Shown here: one piece after another, positions 1 through 12,350 of the stretch
Position numbering within the stretch: position 1 is the first letter of the stretch
How the letters are laid out: every line of letters begins with the position of its first letter
Assembly (NCBI RefSeq): GCF_041146795.1
Contig: NC_135175.1
Location: 31,127,075-31,191,074, forward strand
Length of the DNA stretch: 64,000 nt
DNA from: Maylandia zebra
Lineage: Eukaryota > Chordata > Actinopteri > Cichliformes > Cichlidae
Direction: 5' to 3'
Notes under the pieces: model-generated
Told to the model about the DNA's origin: nothing
The model's input: only the letters and a program-made list of their open reading frames with translations
The model's database searches: none
Made by a program: the position numbers and the translations under genes

Positions 1-200
1 CTCGCTTACGTCACTGTCGTGAGACATTCTCGCAAAAAATTTACGGTTTTAGTAACGCAGTAACGCAGCGTTCCTACGGGAAAGTAACGGTAATCTAATA
101 ACCGTTTTTGCAATAGTAATCCCTTACTTTACTCGTTACTTGAAAAAAGTAATCAGATTACAGTAACGCGTTGCTTGTAACGCGTTACTGCCCATCTCTG
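1..200. mobile_element. hAT-type transposon end, cut by the window edge
   Basis: The segment is built of repeated TAACG/CGTTAC motifs and ends in CGTTACTGCCCATCTCTG. Reversed, this is the terminus CAGAGATGGGCAGTAACGCG, which I recognise as an end of a very common fish non-autonomous hAT family. The flanking CTCGTGTT (201-208) would be the 8-bp target-site copy. It cannot be tested because the other end lies outside the window. Confidence 0.7.
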
Positions 201-208
201 CTCGTGTT

Positions 209-1559
209 ACTGTCAAGAATAGTGCGATTAAACCGATATTATTGTAAAAAGGAAAAGAAGATTTAAATCACCTCTTTTTGATTCTCTTTTATTTGTCAGT
301 TCAAAGTTCGTCTTTAATATTAATAACACTTCAGCTGTTTGATTCAATATTAATAATATTTAAGCTTTTTCATCTTTTAGCCTTAGAAATAAAGAATTGT
401 TTTCAGGTGATAAATCCTGTCTGCTGCATTAAAAAAAACTGCCAGCACTGACAGTCTTCAGGCTGTGCTTCTATTTACCGATGTATAAATCGCTCACTGT
501 AATTCACTGCAGGTCTAATTTTATATTTCTCTGTAAACGGAGCAGGGAGCACTTGAGGAAACTCTCCTCAAAGTAATCTCGTGCTCTGATACCACTTAGT
601 CATCTCAGAGCCGTCGGCTGATGATGAACATTTCAAAACACTTGAACCGTGTGACACGTTCTCCGCCGTTCTCGGGGAAAAACCACCTCGACAGCTTGAC
701 AGAATCGCTCCAAACCGTTAAGGAGGCTGGATGGATGCTCTTAACCTCCTACAGCTTTTATAGGAATCTAAAGCGGCTACGCACACAGAGGCACTGACAT
801 TAAAGCAGGCTGCTTGAACACAGTCGGAGACAGTGTGGAGGGATGTATGCACACATGATAAAAGAACATGGTTCAATCACAGTTTAGATACAAGAATACT
901 TATATTTTACCTTTTTTTTTGCAGCCTAAAACATTTGCATTGTGCCATACATGCATATACAAGAGCCAAAAACATAATACACCATCATATTCAATCCCCA
1001 ATAGTCAAAAACCTTTAAATACTCTCTCATTCTTGGCTCTCGACTGATGATTTGGTGTTTAGCACATTAATGGAAGCAGTGTAGGGGTATTTTAGATAAT
1101 ATTTTGATATTTCAGTCAGTCAAAAATTATTATTCCTGGTCACACCCCTAATGCTGCTGTATGGCAATTACATAGAAAGCCTATGCAATTGTGAAAATCC
1201 ATGAGCTGGGATTCTCCTGATACTGCCGACAGTCAAAAATCAAGGGCTAAGCTTAGTGATGCCGTTTGAGGGCAGCTGGAAGTGTATGATTCAACTTCAC
1301 TCTTAGACAGAGACAGGGAAGGAAAAAGTAGTGGGCTAAGAGAACAGGGAGCCAAATTTCACTGTGGGTTTTACTGCAACTTCATTCAGGGCATCAGATG
1401 GATTTCCATTGTTGTTACCTGTTACTGGAGGGAAGAAAATTTAATGGTAACCAATGTGAGTACCACCGGGGAAAGCTTAACTTCACACTTCCTGCAAAAG
1501 TCCCTAAACACAGAGAAAATCCTCTGCCTTTTTCATGTCTTGTAAACCTAATTTAGACA
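209..1559. other. Intergenic, nothing recognised
   Basis: AT-rich sequence. The short open frames (for example 833-1018 and 1282-1545) show no domain, no conserved peptide and no convincing splice sites. I see no gene or known repeat here. Confidence 0.5.
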
Positions 1560-1565
1560 CTTCAA

Positions 1566-1800
1566 GGAACATGTATCCATCCAGTCAGGCCACAAGGGCA
1601 GCAGACTAAGGATCCTTCATGCCAGCCACATTTTCCGCTTCCTCCTGAGGGATTCCAAGGTGATCCCAGGGTGGATGAGATATACAAAATCTCTCAGCGA
1701 GTTCTGGGGTCTCCAACCAGTTAGAAGTGCTTGGAAAATCTCCAAAGTGAGGTGCCCAGGAGAAATCCTAAGCAGATGGCCAAACCTCCACAACTAGATC
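1566..1800 (-). mobile_element. Degraded non-LTR retrotransposon 3' fragment (RTE-like), antisense
   Basis: The segment resembles the end of the reverse-transcriptase ORF of a widespread fish LINE, read in reverse. That tail normally encodes a stretch about washing through 'RMP..RLPGEV..GRRPRGRP'. The copy is decayed, with no open frame. A related piece lies in the opposite orientation near 54.4 kb. The RTE-clade assignment is from memory of the family and is only probable. Confidence 0.5.
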
Positions 1801-1810
1801 CTTTCGACAT

Positions 1811-1990
1811 GCAGTTGAATTCAATTCAATTAAATTCAGTTTATACAGCACCAAATCACAAATACAATTGCCTCAAGGTGCAGACAGACGAGTGACTTCA
1901 CTCCGAAACCCCTCAAGAAGGAGGGGTCTAAAGGAGCATTCAGACAATTAATTCTCAGTTCTATGCAGTAATGCAGAGACATGGTTAGAC
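1811..1990 (+). repeat. Teleost interspersed repeat ('caccaaatcacaa' family)
   Basis: It begins with the typical TTCAATTCAATT run, then a TTTATACAGCACCAAATCACA core and a GCCTCAAGGTGC block. The same family recurs at about 48320-48440. It is a high-copy repeat of percomorph genomes, here with a diverged right part. Confidence 0.6.
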
Positions 1991-2173
1991 TAGCTTATTG
2001 TAAATGTTGCGAATTTTCCTGAATATGACTGGAAACTGACATTTTAAAGGAGAGTTGGGAGATGTGCCTGTTTCTCACTGCTGAAATAGTCCTTTAACTG
2101 AGCTTTCTTGCCTGGATATTAGACTTTAAAACTCTAACAGAAACCTAAGTTATCCCCAAGCTTTAACATGAGT

Positions 2174-2335
2174 TAGGAGCAGCTGTGGTTCAGAAGGTAG
2201 CACGCTCATCTACTGATCTGAAAGTCAGGGGTTCAGTCCCTGAATCTTTTGCCCTACTGAAACCCAAATTGGATGGATGCATCAGCAGATAAGGTGTAAA
2301 GGGTTCAATAAAGGTTTCTGAGACACCAAGTTTTG
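2174..2335 (+). mobile_element. tRNA-derived SINE
   Basis: The head contains an A-box-like GTGGTTCAGAAGGTAGC and a B-box-like GGGGTTCAGTCCCTG about 30 bases later, as in tRNA-derived SINEs. A non-tRNA body follows. It is not a functional tRNA gene: the acceptor stem does not pair and the loops are altered. Boundaries are approximate. Confidence 0.65.
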
Positions 2336-5300
2336 CATTAGTACAAAGCTGGCCTAAAGCTAAAGGCATGAAAACTGGAAGCCAGTAAGAGACATCTGAG
2401 AGAGAAGAACAGGAGTATAATTGTTATAATTTTTATAATTTTTGTGATAGGAGTCATGACAGTCTTTTAATAAACTGTTGAACTAATCCTTTAAGGGAGT
2501 CTATTCTTATTTTGCATTTCACATTTTACAAGCCTTCCTATCTGCCACCATCACACGCAGCAGCTTGTTTCTGATCATCACCTTACTTTTCCTCAATGAT
2601 AAGAAAGTAATAAGCGACCTTGTAAAGCAAGATGTTAATTATAATAATACTTTGTTCACATGTACTTAGAAGATCAGAGTTTCAAACTGCAACACAGAGA
2701 AGTAAGAGAGAGTAAAACATGCAGAAATCCTTAAATTATGAATAGAAGCAATAAAAACGTGAACCAGTGTTAAAATAAGAAAAACTCAAAGCTGGATGGT
2801 TCAGGTAGGTTTTATGTGCCTTTGGTTTCTGTTGCTAAGTGAACACAATGGACCTAAATAGTTTTATGACCTACCCCACGACTCTGACAAAGGGTTTCTT
2901 TTAAAAATCAAATACCACCAGCTTTATTTTCAGGTTCTTAAGCTCATAAATGACTGTTTTGCTGCAAGTAGAGAAAGTGAAGAACTGCAAAATGCTCTCA
3001 CATCAGAGGTTTTCTTCATCGTTCTGGGCATTTCAGTGCACTTTGTGTACTGGAATACATCAGCTCACACCCGGCCTGTGAAGGGAAATCATCCCTGCAT
3101 GACGTTTTACCCGCAGAGACCCCAAACATTTACGTGCCTCCCCCGGCTTGATATCAGACACCCTGCCACCACCACCTCATCATGGAAGTACCTCTGGGAG
3201 ACAGTCACGTCTAAGCCTTTTACATTTACCCATAAGGCAGGTGTCATGAAGATGGAACGATGGTACAAAGCAGGAGTCTCCAAGATATGAGCTCTGAGAC
3301 CAGCCGGGCCGAGCTGTCCGTCCCCGCCCTGAAACTGACGAATCTGGGGGGAAATCACGAGTTGCGTTCCACTTACTGCATCTTTCCTCATCCCATCTGG
3401 CCTCCCTCACCACACTGTTAGCTTCAAAGAGCCCCTGCTCCCCGTTAGACAGAAATCACTTAAGAGGGTTGTTTTAAATTGCAAAAGCTTTCAACCGTCT
3501 CTGAAACAATGCACAAAAGCGGGCCTTTCTCTGCCTTTGAAGACGGCATTGTGTGGGCTTTCTGTGCGCATCTCTCCGCGGAGGACGAGCAGAAGAAAGG
3601 AAAGCAGTCACTGGCCTGTTGCAGGACCCTGAAAGTCACAAACACACGTGGACTCCCACAATTCCTTTATATAAAGTGGCTCACAAAAACATGCGCTCTG
3701 CTTTTCAGTGCTTACCTCCCCTCCAGCAAGGAAAGCTATTATTATGGCACATTACATGTCAGTAAGACTGGTTTCAAAGGCCCACTGAACACTGCATAAA
3801 TGCTAATGTTCTGTTTCCAACATGATTCATTACTTATTCAGTCCGTTTGAGTACTATTCCTCTTGGGGAGAGACATTGTGTATTAATGGTCAAGAGTGGG
3901 CTTCACAGACATATTTTTGTCTCTTGACAGCAAATTCAGCAAAGCATGCAAGTGCTTTTCCCAGAAACAAACCCTTCTGCACCGCGTTTTCATGATTTCC
4001 CTGAAATAATCATCCACAGGATCAACAGTCAAGCTGGCTGCTCTTTGAGTTAAATGCATCTCCAGACTTTTGAAGACCTTTTCACAGTTATCTGCTACTT
4101 TCCTTCTCTCTAGTTCAGTTCTTCCTGTCATATTTCCTGCTAATGTGGCTACTGTGGCTAATGCTGGCTTTGCGCCACTCCACTGGGAATTCTGGGAAAC
4201 GAGCAGTTGCATAAAACAGACCAAGATGGTCCTAACAAGGGTTAAAAGTCAAAGTGAGAATGAAAATAAACAGAAATTAGCCACCGCAGGCCTGAACAAT
4301 GAAGCAGGATTTGGGGCTCATCAAGAAGCGTGGCGATGTACTCACTGAAGTATATCGCCATGGTAACTTGTGCTGAAGACTTATCCAGCTCCAGAGTCGG
4401 TTATGTTTGAGATTAGAGAGGAACAGATGTGTAACCACTATATGTAATATAATATATAGTACTTTTTATTTTTACTCTGTGAATAAAAGTTTTCATTTTC
4501 TTTTTGCATCTGAAGGTGTAGCTGCTCTGCATTTTTGTTGTATACTGTATAAAGACAATTAAAGGCTTCTTATTGTAATGATCATAAAACCGTTTGTACT
4601 TGCAGACCTCATATCAATATATGTATTCTGTTTTTAGAGTTTTCCTTTACCTGCTCTCAGGTAACCAGGTCTGCAGCTGAAAGAATAACCCTGTCTTACA
4701 GACTCCTAAATATTCATTAATTGGAATAATGACATCTGACATTTTTTCATGTTTAAATGACAGATGTGAGCTATTGCAAGTCCATTGGACACAGCTGGTA
4801 TTATCAACAGCTTTTTTCCAGTCTTACTGAGCAAACACATTCAAACACCACTGATCTGCCTGCTGCTACTTTCAGCCTGCACTGGTTGTTTAGCGTCTTC
4901 ATAGTTTAGTTTCAACTTTGCTGCCTACCTACCAGTGTTTGTAACTACCGAGATGTGGCCAGCACCCAATTCTTTCATGTGAGCATGTTTATAGCTAGTC
5001 TAACAAACCCTGTGGGTTTAATTACCTTTATGTGTCCACTTGGCCTGATTCAAGTAAGTGAAGGCAGCTAGTACAGGCCATTCTACTCACTTCATTAAGA
5101 GTACTCCATATTCATCCTATAGCCCAAGCCAGTTACAGTAGCCACATAATAGCCAAAAACGTTATAAGTTCACCTTTTTGGTGCTAATAGCTCATTAGTA
5201 CAAATGAGAGCCAGCTTCTTGCAGTTCAGCTCAAGGCCCTTCATTGACCAAGTCTATCAAAACAGGTCAGACCTTCATAAAAATTTGCTGTGCTGATCAG

Positions 5301-5697
5301 AGTCTAAGGTTTCTGTTTTGTAGGATTTTGAAATTCAGTTATTGAAAGCTAACAGTCTGGGCTGTAAATGCTGACTGCATACCTCTCAGCAAAAGTTGCA
5401 GGTTTTATTCCCCAATGACTGCTGAGACAACCAGTACTGATCTGAACATGATACATCAAGTCTCCACTTGATAGATGAAAAATTCAAATTACCTTAAATC
5501 TTTTAAGATGTTGAATAATTTAAATCTGATGAGCAGTTCTACTTTCCAAGAAATTTTAATCTGCTCTTTAGAAAAGTGGCATTTCTGATCGAGTGTAAGG
5601 GATTGTGTCGTTAGCATAGAAATGGGTCCATCTAGTGGACACATTCATAACTGCAGCTTGAAAACCACAAAAGCGCAGGACAAAAACTTAATTCTGT
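2336..5697. other. Intergenic, no gene supported
   Basis: About 3.4 kb downstream of the buc-like gene. It has several open frames of 60-113 codons (3036-3290, 3479-3799, 3883-4224), none with a recognisable domain, repeated exon structure or homologue known to me. Nothing beyond AT-rich spacer can be supported. Confidence 0.45.
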
Positions 5698-5703
5698 GTT
5701 TAT
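5698..5703 (-). other. Candidate polyadenylation signal of the buc-like gene
   Basis: TTTATT on the plus strand reads AATAAA on the gene strand, about 785 bases past the stop codon of the buc-like gene. It would give a 3' UTR of roughly 0.8 kb. Position and motif are the only evidence. Confidence 0.35.
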
Positions 5704-6487
5704 TCAGCAGTAATAAATAGTGAATGATGTGATCACATACAGACAATTAAAGTGGGAAACATTTAAATTAAGTGTACATCAATTTCTAAAAAGTGCTTTT
5801 TCACTTTGTGAGATTTGTGCTAGTTGTGCAGATCAGCATCGTGTGTCTCTGGTAAGAGTTCCTGCAAAAAAAAAAGACAAAAAGTTTACACTTCATTTGT
5901 TCATCTGACCATTTTTCTAAATAAGTAATAAATGATACACTGTTTATATTTAAAGTTCTTATTTTGAGCACTTAAGACTCAATGTTTTTTTTAAACCAAC
6001 CCAAATATTCAGAATTAAGGGCTAATCAACTGTCAGACATCCCATCAAAATAAATTACTGTTACATCATCCTTGTCGTTCGCCTGAGCTGCAAACCTCCA
6101 AGAGGACATATGGACGAGAGACCCTTCATCTCCCGTTTCCTGCCTATAACCTTGAAATAATCTGTGCACCATGCTGAAAGATGCCTCAATTCCTACAAAG
6201 CATCAGGTGGACAAAGGCTACAAGAGCAGCTATAGTAAAGCATGCACTTCTGTGGAGTGTTTTACCTTCAGGTTAACAGGCTTCAAACACAGCCGGACTC
6301 TAAACTCTTCTTTTAAGTGTAAAAGTTACTTCAGTTATTTAAGATGATAGTTCTGCTCTTTACAGTTTGTTTTAAAAAAAACAACATTTTAAAAAAACGA
6401 CCGACATCTTGTCACACTGCAGCCTGTTCCCTGTTTTGAATTTAGTTTAAAAATCAACCCTGAATATAAAGGTGTGTCAAACACTTC

Positions 6488-9400
6488 TTACATCTGAGAC
6501 CATAAAATAAATCTGAAGCATGGTAAAACATGAGGCAAACCTTGTGATTGTGGTTGTGATTTCTTGTGTCTGTTCAAGTGTTGTGATCTGGTTTCATTCT
6601 TGGAGCCATCTGTGTCACTCTTAGGCATCCATGATTTCTCTGTTGGCAGAACAATGTTATTAGAAATGTGGACCAGCATGTAAGGAGAGAATTCTAGATA
6701 AACTGTGTGCTCACCAGTTTGCCACCTGTGCATCAGGTATCTCTGGTCCACATCCCTCCAGTTGTCCTGAAGAAGCACAGCACAGTTCTCATCCATTTCC
6801 CGGATGGCATTCCCAGTGGTGCAGTGGTGTAGCCTCTCCCAAGCAACAGGCTGATGCTGCAGCTCATTGCACACACAGTTCTTCTCCCTCAGCTTTGGAT
6901 ACATCGCTCCAGGACTCTTCTCCAGGTTCTGCTTACATGCTAGTGGCCTTTTAAGGTCTGCGAGCTTCCTGAGATTGTCACCCGGCCTCCACCTTTGACC
7001 TTTGCGACACGAGCTGTTTTCAGAGGATTCGCCCTCAGTGTCATGGCCCCGATGAGGACTGCAAAGATCAGGATTAGAATCTTTCCTCATCAGCCGCCTC
7101 TTGGTGTGAGATTTACATGCGTCACATGTCGGTAAGGGGGCGTCGTTCCACTGCTGGAAGGGAACCGCTTTTCTTTTTAAGTTGTGCCCGTCAAGTCCAG
7201 GGCTGGCAGGCATACAGGTTCTACGTTTTGTCAGACATCTGGAGCAGAGTCTTTCCTTCTTTGGCACACGAGTACTGAAAATGTTCTCATTGAAGCTTCT
7301 GCTGAGGCAGCATTCATGGTCGGAAAGGCTTCTTCGATCTGCTTTGCCTTTGGGTTTGTATTTCTCCTTTGGCTTGCGAATATTTAGTTCTTTGTATTCG
7401 AGGTCTAGTTTTCGCCTTCGAGCAGAAACATCTAAACCCTGAGGTCGGGTCTGCTTCTTGGGAGCTTGCGGCAACTTGTTGCTGTAGTAGACATTCTCAA
7501 AATCAGCTAGCCAGTTAGTTGAGGGGAGATAGGCAGGTAATGATTCGAAGGATGTGTCCTGAGAATCCTGGATACTGGTTTCTGTTCTGCTTTGGCTTCG
7601 ATCTGCCCCAAGAGGAGAGCTCTCCAAATGCTGCACATTGGATACAGCCGCCATCTCCGTGCACATTAGATTTGGTTTAGAAGGTTCTTCCGAAACAGGT
7701 GATTCCATCATAGGGCAGATATCAGCTTCAACCACCATCTCATCCTGCACAGTGGAGACTACTCCCAGGTCATCCTCTTCCAACGGCGGCATGTCAGTCA
7801 TAGCTGTACCATCTTCCAGAGGAGCCTCCTCTTCCAGCATCATGTCTGCAGAAGTCACCTCATTAGTAGTCAGTGTTTCCTCAAGAGACTCTGCGGGACC
7901 ATTTTGGATCAACGACTCTGAGGAAGGAACCAAGGTGTCGTCCCTGGACCAAACTGAAGACTCCATCTTCCTCAACTCATCCAGGTAGCTTGTATCAAAC
8001 GACAGGTGAACGACTTCGAGTTGGGGATTCTTGGTCATACTCTGCTCTCTCTCACTCATCACCCCAGCTTCCCCACATGCTGCCTCTTGAGACTCCAAAC
8101 TGCAAACGACAGGGACCATCTGGTTCCCAGATTCTTCTAGAGCAGGGATATGCTCACCTGTGCTGGGTGCTCCAACTAACAGGATATCAGGACAAACCTG
8201 GAGTGCCTGCTCCGACTGGTCTGGAGGGAGGCAGAGTCCCTCGTCCTGCAGGACGTGACCCTGGAGAATGGAGCTACACTGGACCATGTCCTGGGAAAAA
8301 CTACGGGATACTTCTGCGGTCTCGTGAGAGTGCAGAAGCTGTAGTCCCACAGGTGTGGTGCAGCATTCAATCCTCACCTCTTCAGTTTGAATCACAAAGC
8401 TGCCATTTGATGGCGTCCTAATGGTGGACGAGGGCACCATGTCATTACTCTCTGGAGAACTCTCCACAGTCAAGGCTGACGAGAGCACCCGACTGTTGGA
8501 GACATTGGTGGTGGTGCTGCTGCTACAAATTGGGAAGACACTGGATGACTCCATGTCTCTGGAATTTGGGGTGCTGGTGTTCTGTGTCACTGAGAGTGGC
8601 TCAGTTTGCACCTCGGAGCTGGTCATTTCTCTGGTTGGGGAGTTGTGTTGGTAGCGCAACCTGCGGGCGTGATAGGCCATGGTCTGGTAATACTGGGGGT
8701 TTAGCATGCGCCTGTAGTCCATGAGATGAAGGTGGGTATGTGGGACGACAAAGCCAGGTGGCTCCATGTATGGATTAGGCTGATAGTGTGGCATCATTGG
8801 CATCCCAAAACCTGTAACAAGACAAGAGGATTAAGTGAATACCTCAGATTTTAATTTGTTAAAGGCTGCCACTACAATGGTTTACTACTGCTCGTGGGGA
8901 GCCAGTTAGTGCATAGCTACAACATTGAAACCACAGCTGCTGCAGATGTTAATAAAAATACAATACAAACATTAGAACTACAGCCATGTAGGGCTATTCA
9001 TAATGCATACCCTCCTAGTTTGGCACTTAAATTTTAATGACAAGGCTTTGACTGTAGTAGTAAATACTGGGCTGATGAACAAATGAGATGGTCTAGTGTC
9101 AGCTTGTGTGGAACTGCACAGTATTTACCCTCCTCATCTCCCCTTTCTACATAAAAATGACCAATATACAGGTGAAGACACACAAAGGAGAGTGCCAAAG
9201 ACATCATACGATGATTAAATCTCATAGATGGCAAAACATTGTTGCTTTTTTTAAAGATATGATTCAAAAGAGACAAGTCTGATGCAGCCTTCCTGAAACC
9301 AAAGACTACCACCAGAAAAAAAAAAAACTACAGCTCAAAGAGCTACATTTAACCATCAGTGGGAAAGAAGGTCATTGCTGATTAAGACTGTTTCATCAAT

Positions 9401-10639
9401 CAGACTCCTTTAGTGCATATCTACTGAGCAGTTTGACACTGAACACTTTCAGGTACAGCTGTTTAGCTGCTTGTTACTGCAAATACCTAATGAGCCAATA
9501 GCAAGCTTCTGTTTAAACACCACAGTCTACCTGAATATTGTTGCTGACCATGTAGAAAAAAAGAACACCTGCACACATCTTCTAATTGCTGTGTCCAAAA
9601 GGATAACACCACATCACAAAGCTCAAGTCAACTCAAATGAGCTTCTTGAACATGGCTCCGTGTACTTAAATGGCCTCCACATTCCCCAGATCCACATCCA
9701 ATAGAGAACCTTTGGGATGTGATTGATCAGCAGATTCTTACCCTGGATGTGCAGCTGTATGATGCCATCATGTTAATGGGCTGAAATCTCTGAGGAGTGT
9801 TAAATGTGGCGCATTAGTGATTTAGGCAGCACTGAATTGGGATTTTTTTTTCTTCTTCTTTTTTTTTTTAAGTGACCAAGTACTAGCAAGGTGTACTTAA
9901 TGAAATGAGTGGATTAGCGGGCAGGGGTTCTCTCATAGTTGACACAAAGGCTCATGTTGGCACTTCAGGGAAAGACAAAAGTTGCAGGATTTAGCATTTG
10001 AAGATATTGAAACGCACATTGTGAGATAAAGTCTAGACAGCTTGCCAGATACAAATTTCTGAAATATAATTACACACCTTTTGTGAAATAAGTGTTATTT
10101 AATGAGGATTTTAAGCAGACAGCTACAGGATTAAGTAAGAAAAAGAATTCAATACAGGGGATTAGATTTCACTCCTCTCAATTATTCCCTAACATTTAAT
10201 TCCTAATTAATTTCACCATATTCAGAAACAAGCAGAAAACCCATTTATTAAACAGGTTCTGAGAACTGACAGCATTTAGAGGTTTCACAGGCTTGAATAA
10301 TGTTCAACTTCTACACAAGGAACTTGAGTCCCAAAACTCTCATTAGTCACATTAAAAAGCACTAACAGTTGAGTTAAGCTTACCTAAACCTGGGTAACCA
10401 TAGTATGGATTGTAGGACACAGGCATGGGCATCGGTACAGGCCACTGCAGACTCTGCATGGGCATGTATGGCTGCGAGGGCTGTATGTAGAAGAAAGGTT
10501 TGTGCTGCTGCTCCTCAGCACGTGGAGCCCCTGGAGCCGGTTGTTGGGGCCCCTGGGACGGCTGAGCTGCACTCAGTGGGTTTGGACCACGGGGGCCCAA
10601 ACTGTGTGAATATTGCAAGGTAGACGTTGCTGCCTCCAT
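6488..10639 (-). CDS. Bucky ball-like protein (divergent tandem paralogue of buc)
   Basis: Two coding exons, 10384-10639 and 6488-8811, joined in phase 1 (donor G|GTAAGC, acceptor TTACAG|GT), give 859 residues. Relationship to Bucky ball rests on the N-terminal aromatic/Pro-rich block: FFYIQPSQPYMPMQ (about residue 50), NPYYGYPGLG at the splice, then PPGFVVPHTHLHLMDYRRML. This matches the N-terminal BUVE block of Bucky ball and Velo1. A QTEP motif follows, as in buc (QTDP). The middle is acidic and Ser/Glu-rich, presumably disordered. A Lys/Arg-rich C-terminal half carries two CxxC pairs (C608/C611 and C648/C651). Unlike the neighbouring buc, everything after the BUVE block is one 2.3-kb exon. 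The start is the first ATG of exon 1, two bases after an acceptor CAG; a non-coding exon probably lies near 10925-11000. Bucky ball nucleates germ plasm in fish oocytes. A role for this paralogue is inference. Confidence 0.8.
8812..10383 (-). other. Intron of the buc-like gene
   Basis: A 1.6-kb phase-1 intron at the same position in the BUVE block as intron 2 of buc, which supports common descent. It contains the internally deleted Tc1-like element at 9437-9918. No coding sequence is seen besides that remnant. Confidence 0.7.
9437..9918 (+). mobile_element. Internally deleted Tc1-like DNA transposon
   Basis: The left end (CACTGAACACTTTCAGGTAC) and right end (GTACTAGCAAGGTGTACTTA, then ATGAAATGAGTGGATTAG) match the ends of a common fish Tc1-like family. 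Between them are eroded transposase pieces: a 'YLNIVADHV' block and later a 'LEHGSVYLNGL' block followed by the segment that normally encodes SPDLNPIEHLW, now disrupted. The N-terminal helix-turn-helix region and the first catalytic part are missing. The copy is dead. Confidence 0.7.
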
Positions 10640-10641
10640 AT

Positions 10642-12027
10642 CTGAACAAAGAGAAGAATCAAAATAATTATTGATACCTTGTTACCGCAATACCCTTTGA
10701 CAGACTAAAAGCGACTTGTACCTACTTGCATAAGGGTTATCCACTAAGCAGCCAACACACCTCCTCTGCGGGTTAAATAGGAAATCAAGGGTGTGCGATT
10801 AAGGCCAGGCTGGCATTTTAGTGCCAGGTGACAATTGTCCAGTTAAAGTTAAGCAATTTGCATTAAAAGCCAATGAGAAATGTTTGTTTCCAAAGATCCC
10901 CTCCCACTCTGCATCAGCTCACCTGTGAAAAAGGCAGATAATAGATCAGAGACGTGGAGAAAGTAAGACTGATGACTTCCACTGACCCAAAACAGGTGAC
11001 AGGGGAGGTGAGAAGCTGAGTGGCTCTAATGGAACAGAGCTGCTGCTCATTGACGTGATCTACCTGATGAGAGTAGCATTGATAAAAGACGCAAAGCAGC
11101 TCATCTTGTCATTTTTAGCGTCTTCGTTAAGTTCCCCCTTACTTGGAGCTGAGCAGCAGTAAAATGCAAAGCATGCATCCACAAGCCCTGTGTGATATTC
11201 ACGTTTGACCCCTGAAGAGCCAATTATGAGTTTAGATGGGAGCTCATTAAGTAGCCTTGAGCAGTGTTTAAAGATGGCATTATCCATGAAGAATAAACTA
11301 ACAGACCGTTTTGTTGACTTTGCAGTGATTTTAAATCAGCACTGCTACTGGAAGAGGCGTTCTATGAAGGCATTAAAGAAAAAAACGCACCCTTTTTCTC
11401 ACGTACTTCTTTTTCTCACCCTGTTTCGCATGTGGAGACTGAAAAGCTAACTGATAATTCACAGAAACTTTCTTTTATTGTATTGAAAGGTTGTAAATGC
11501 AGACACCAACACTAGTGTTTTTACACAGTCTTCAAAGGACCAGCAAACCTGGGACAAATTCTAAATGCAATGGATCGCTAAATAGTTGTAGGTTTTCCTT
11601 GAAACTTTGAACATCTTGTATTACACAAGATGAATAAAAGCCCCAGCAGAGTCTGCTGATTTTTATTTAGATGTACAGTATTATTTCCAGTTCACACTCG
11701 TGGCCTGGAGAACCCAATACAGCCAGGACCATCACCAAAAAGCAGGGAGGCATTCTCGAGGTCACCAGGCTCCATGCACTCCAGCTCTCAGCTCACAGCT
11801 GGATTCAAATAATTGTTTTGGTTCTTTTAGGAAAGCTTCTGAGTGAAATATGTCTGTGCAGCCATAATGAGAATAAGTGAGTTCTTTAACAGCTAACGAG
11901 ACGACCTCTTTTAATAGAGGATACACTAAAAGAAAGGAAAATGCGATAGCATCCAACAGTTCAAAGCAACAAACCATCAGCATAAGGTTGTGCAGATTCT
12001 TTATCATACATCTGTTTTCTTAACTAC
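10642..12027. other. Interval between the buc paralogues, part 1
   Basis: It contains the probable upstream non-coding exon and promoter of the buc-like gene. On the gene strand a donor CACAG|GTGAGC is visible at about 10920-10930. Short open frames (11060-11450, 11671-12007) lie on both strands without recognisable content. No gene is supported. Confidence 0.4.
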
Positions 12028-12130
12028 TTCCTTCAGCTGCTCACTTTAGGGGTCACCACACCAGCTCATCTGTGTCCATCTCACCCCATCCTAAACATCC
12101 TGCTCTACCACACCAACCCTCTCTTTTGGA
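12028..12130 (+). repeat. Teleost interspersed repeat fragment
   Basis: The segment reads CTTCAGCTGCTCACTTTAGG, then GGTCACCACACCAGCTCATC and CATCTCACCCCATCC. I recognise this as a common short fish repeat ('cttcagctgctccc...gtcgccacagc'). Truncated and diverged. Confidence 0.6.
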
Positions 12131-12285
12131 GAGAAAGGAGCCGACTCTGGGTGCACCCTTTACAAGCCGCTAGTGCAAATCAGGAAACTATGAACTAGAT
12201 ACTTTGAACTTTATGCTGGCCTAATCAAATCTGCTTTTGAACGTCCTGTGCTCTGTACTTATGTTACACACCAGTTTTAAATAAA

Positions 12286-12350
12286 TAAAACTGGGTTCGA
12301 ACCGGCAACCTTCCGATTACAAGACGAACTGCCAACTCTTGAGCCACGTA
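12286..12350 (-). mobile_element. tRNA-derived SINE head
   Basis: On the minus strand it reads TACGTGGCTCAAGAGTTGGC (A box), then CTTGTAATCGGAAGG and GGTTCGAACCC (intact B box), followed by an AATAAATAAA stretch. This is a SINE promoter region. The sequence does not fold into a complete cloverleaf with an acceptor stem, so it is not a tRNA gene. Confidence 0.65.

Noticed and set aside
2174-2335. tRNA gene
   Set aside because: A- and B-box-like motifs are present but no acceptor or anticodon stem pairing. The attached body fits a SINE.
3479-3799. 106-codon plus-strand open frame with overlapping frames on both strands
   Set aside because: Overlapping frames in three registers and low-complexity composition. 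No conserved motif.
3883-4224. 113-codon minus-strand open frame
   Set aside because: No domain, no splice context, no similarity I recognise. A frame of this length is expected by chance in this much sequence.
7182-8724. Long plus-strand open frames opposite the buc-like exon (for example 7873-8421)
   Set aside because: They mirror the codon structure of the real minus-strand exon, which has the BUVE motif and correct splicing.
12286-12350. tRNA gene on the minus strand
   Set aside because: A good B box, but the 5' part does not pair with the sequence after the T arm and there is an A-rich tail. It is a SINE head.
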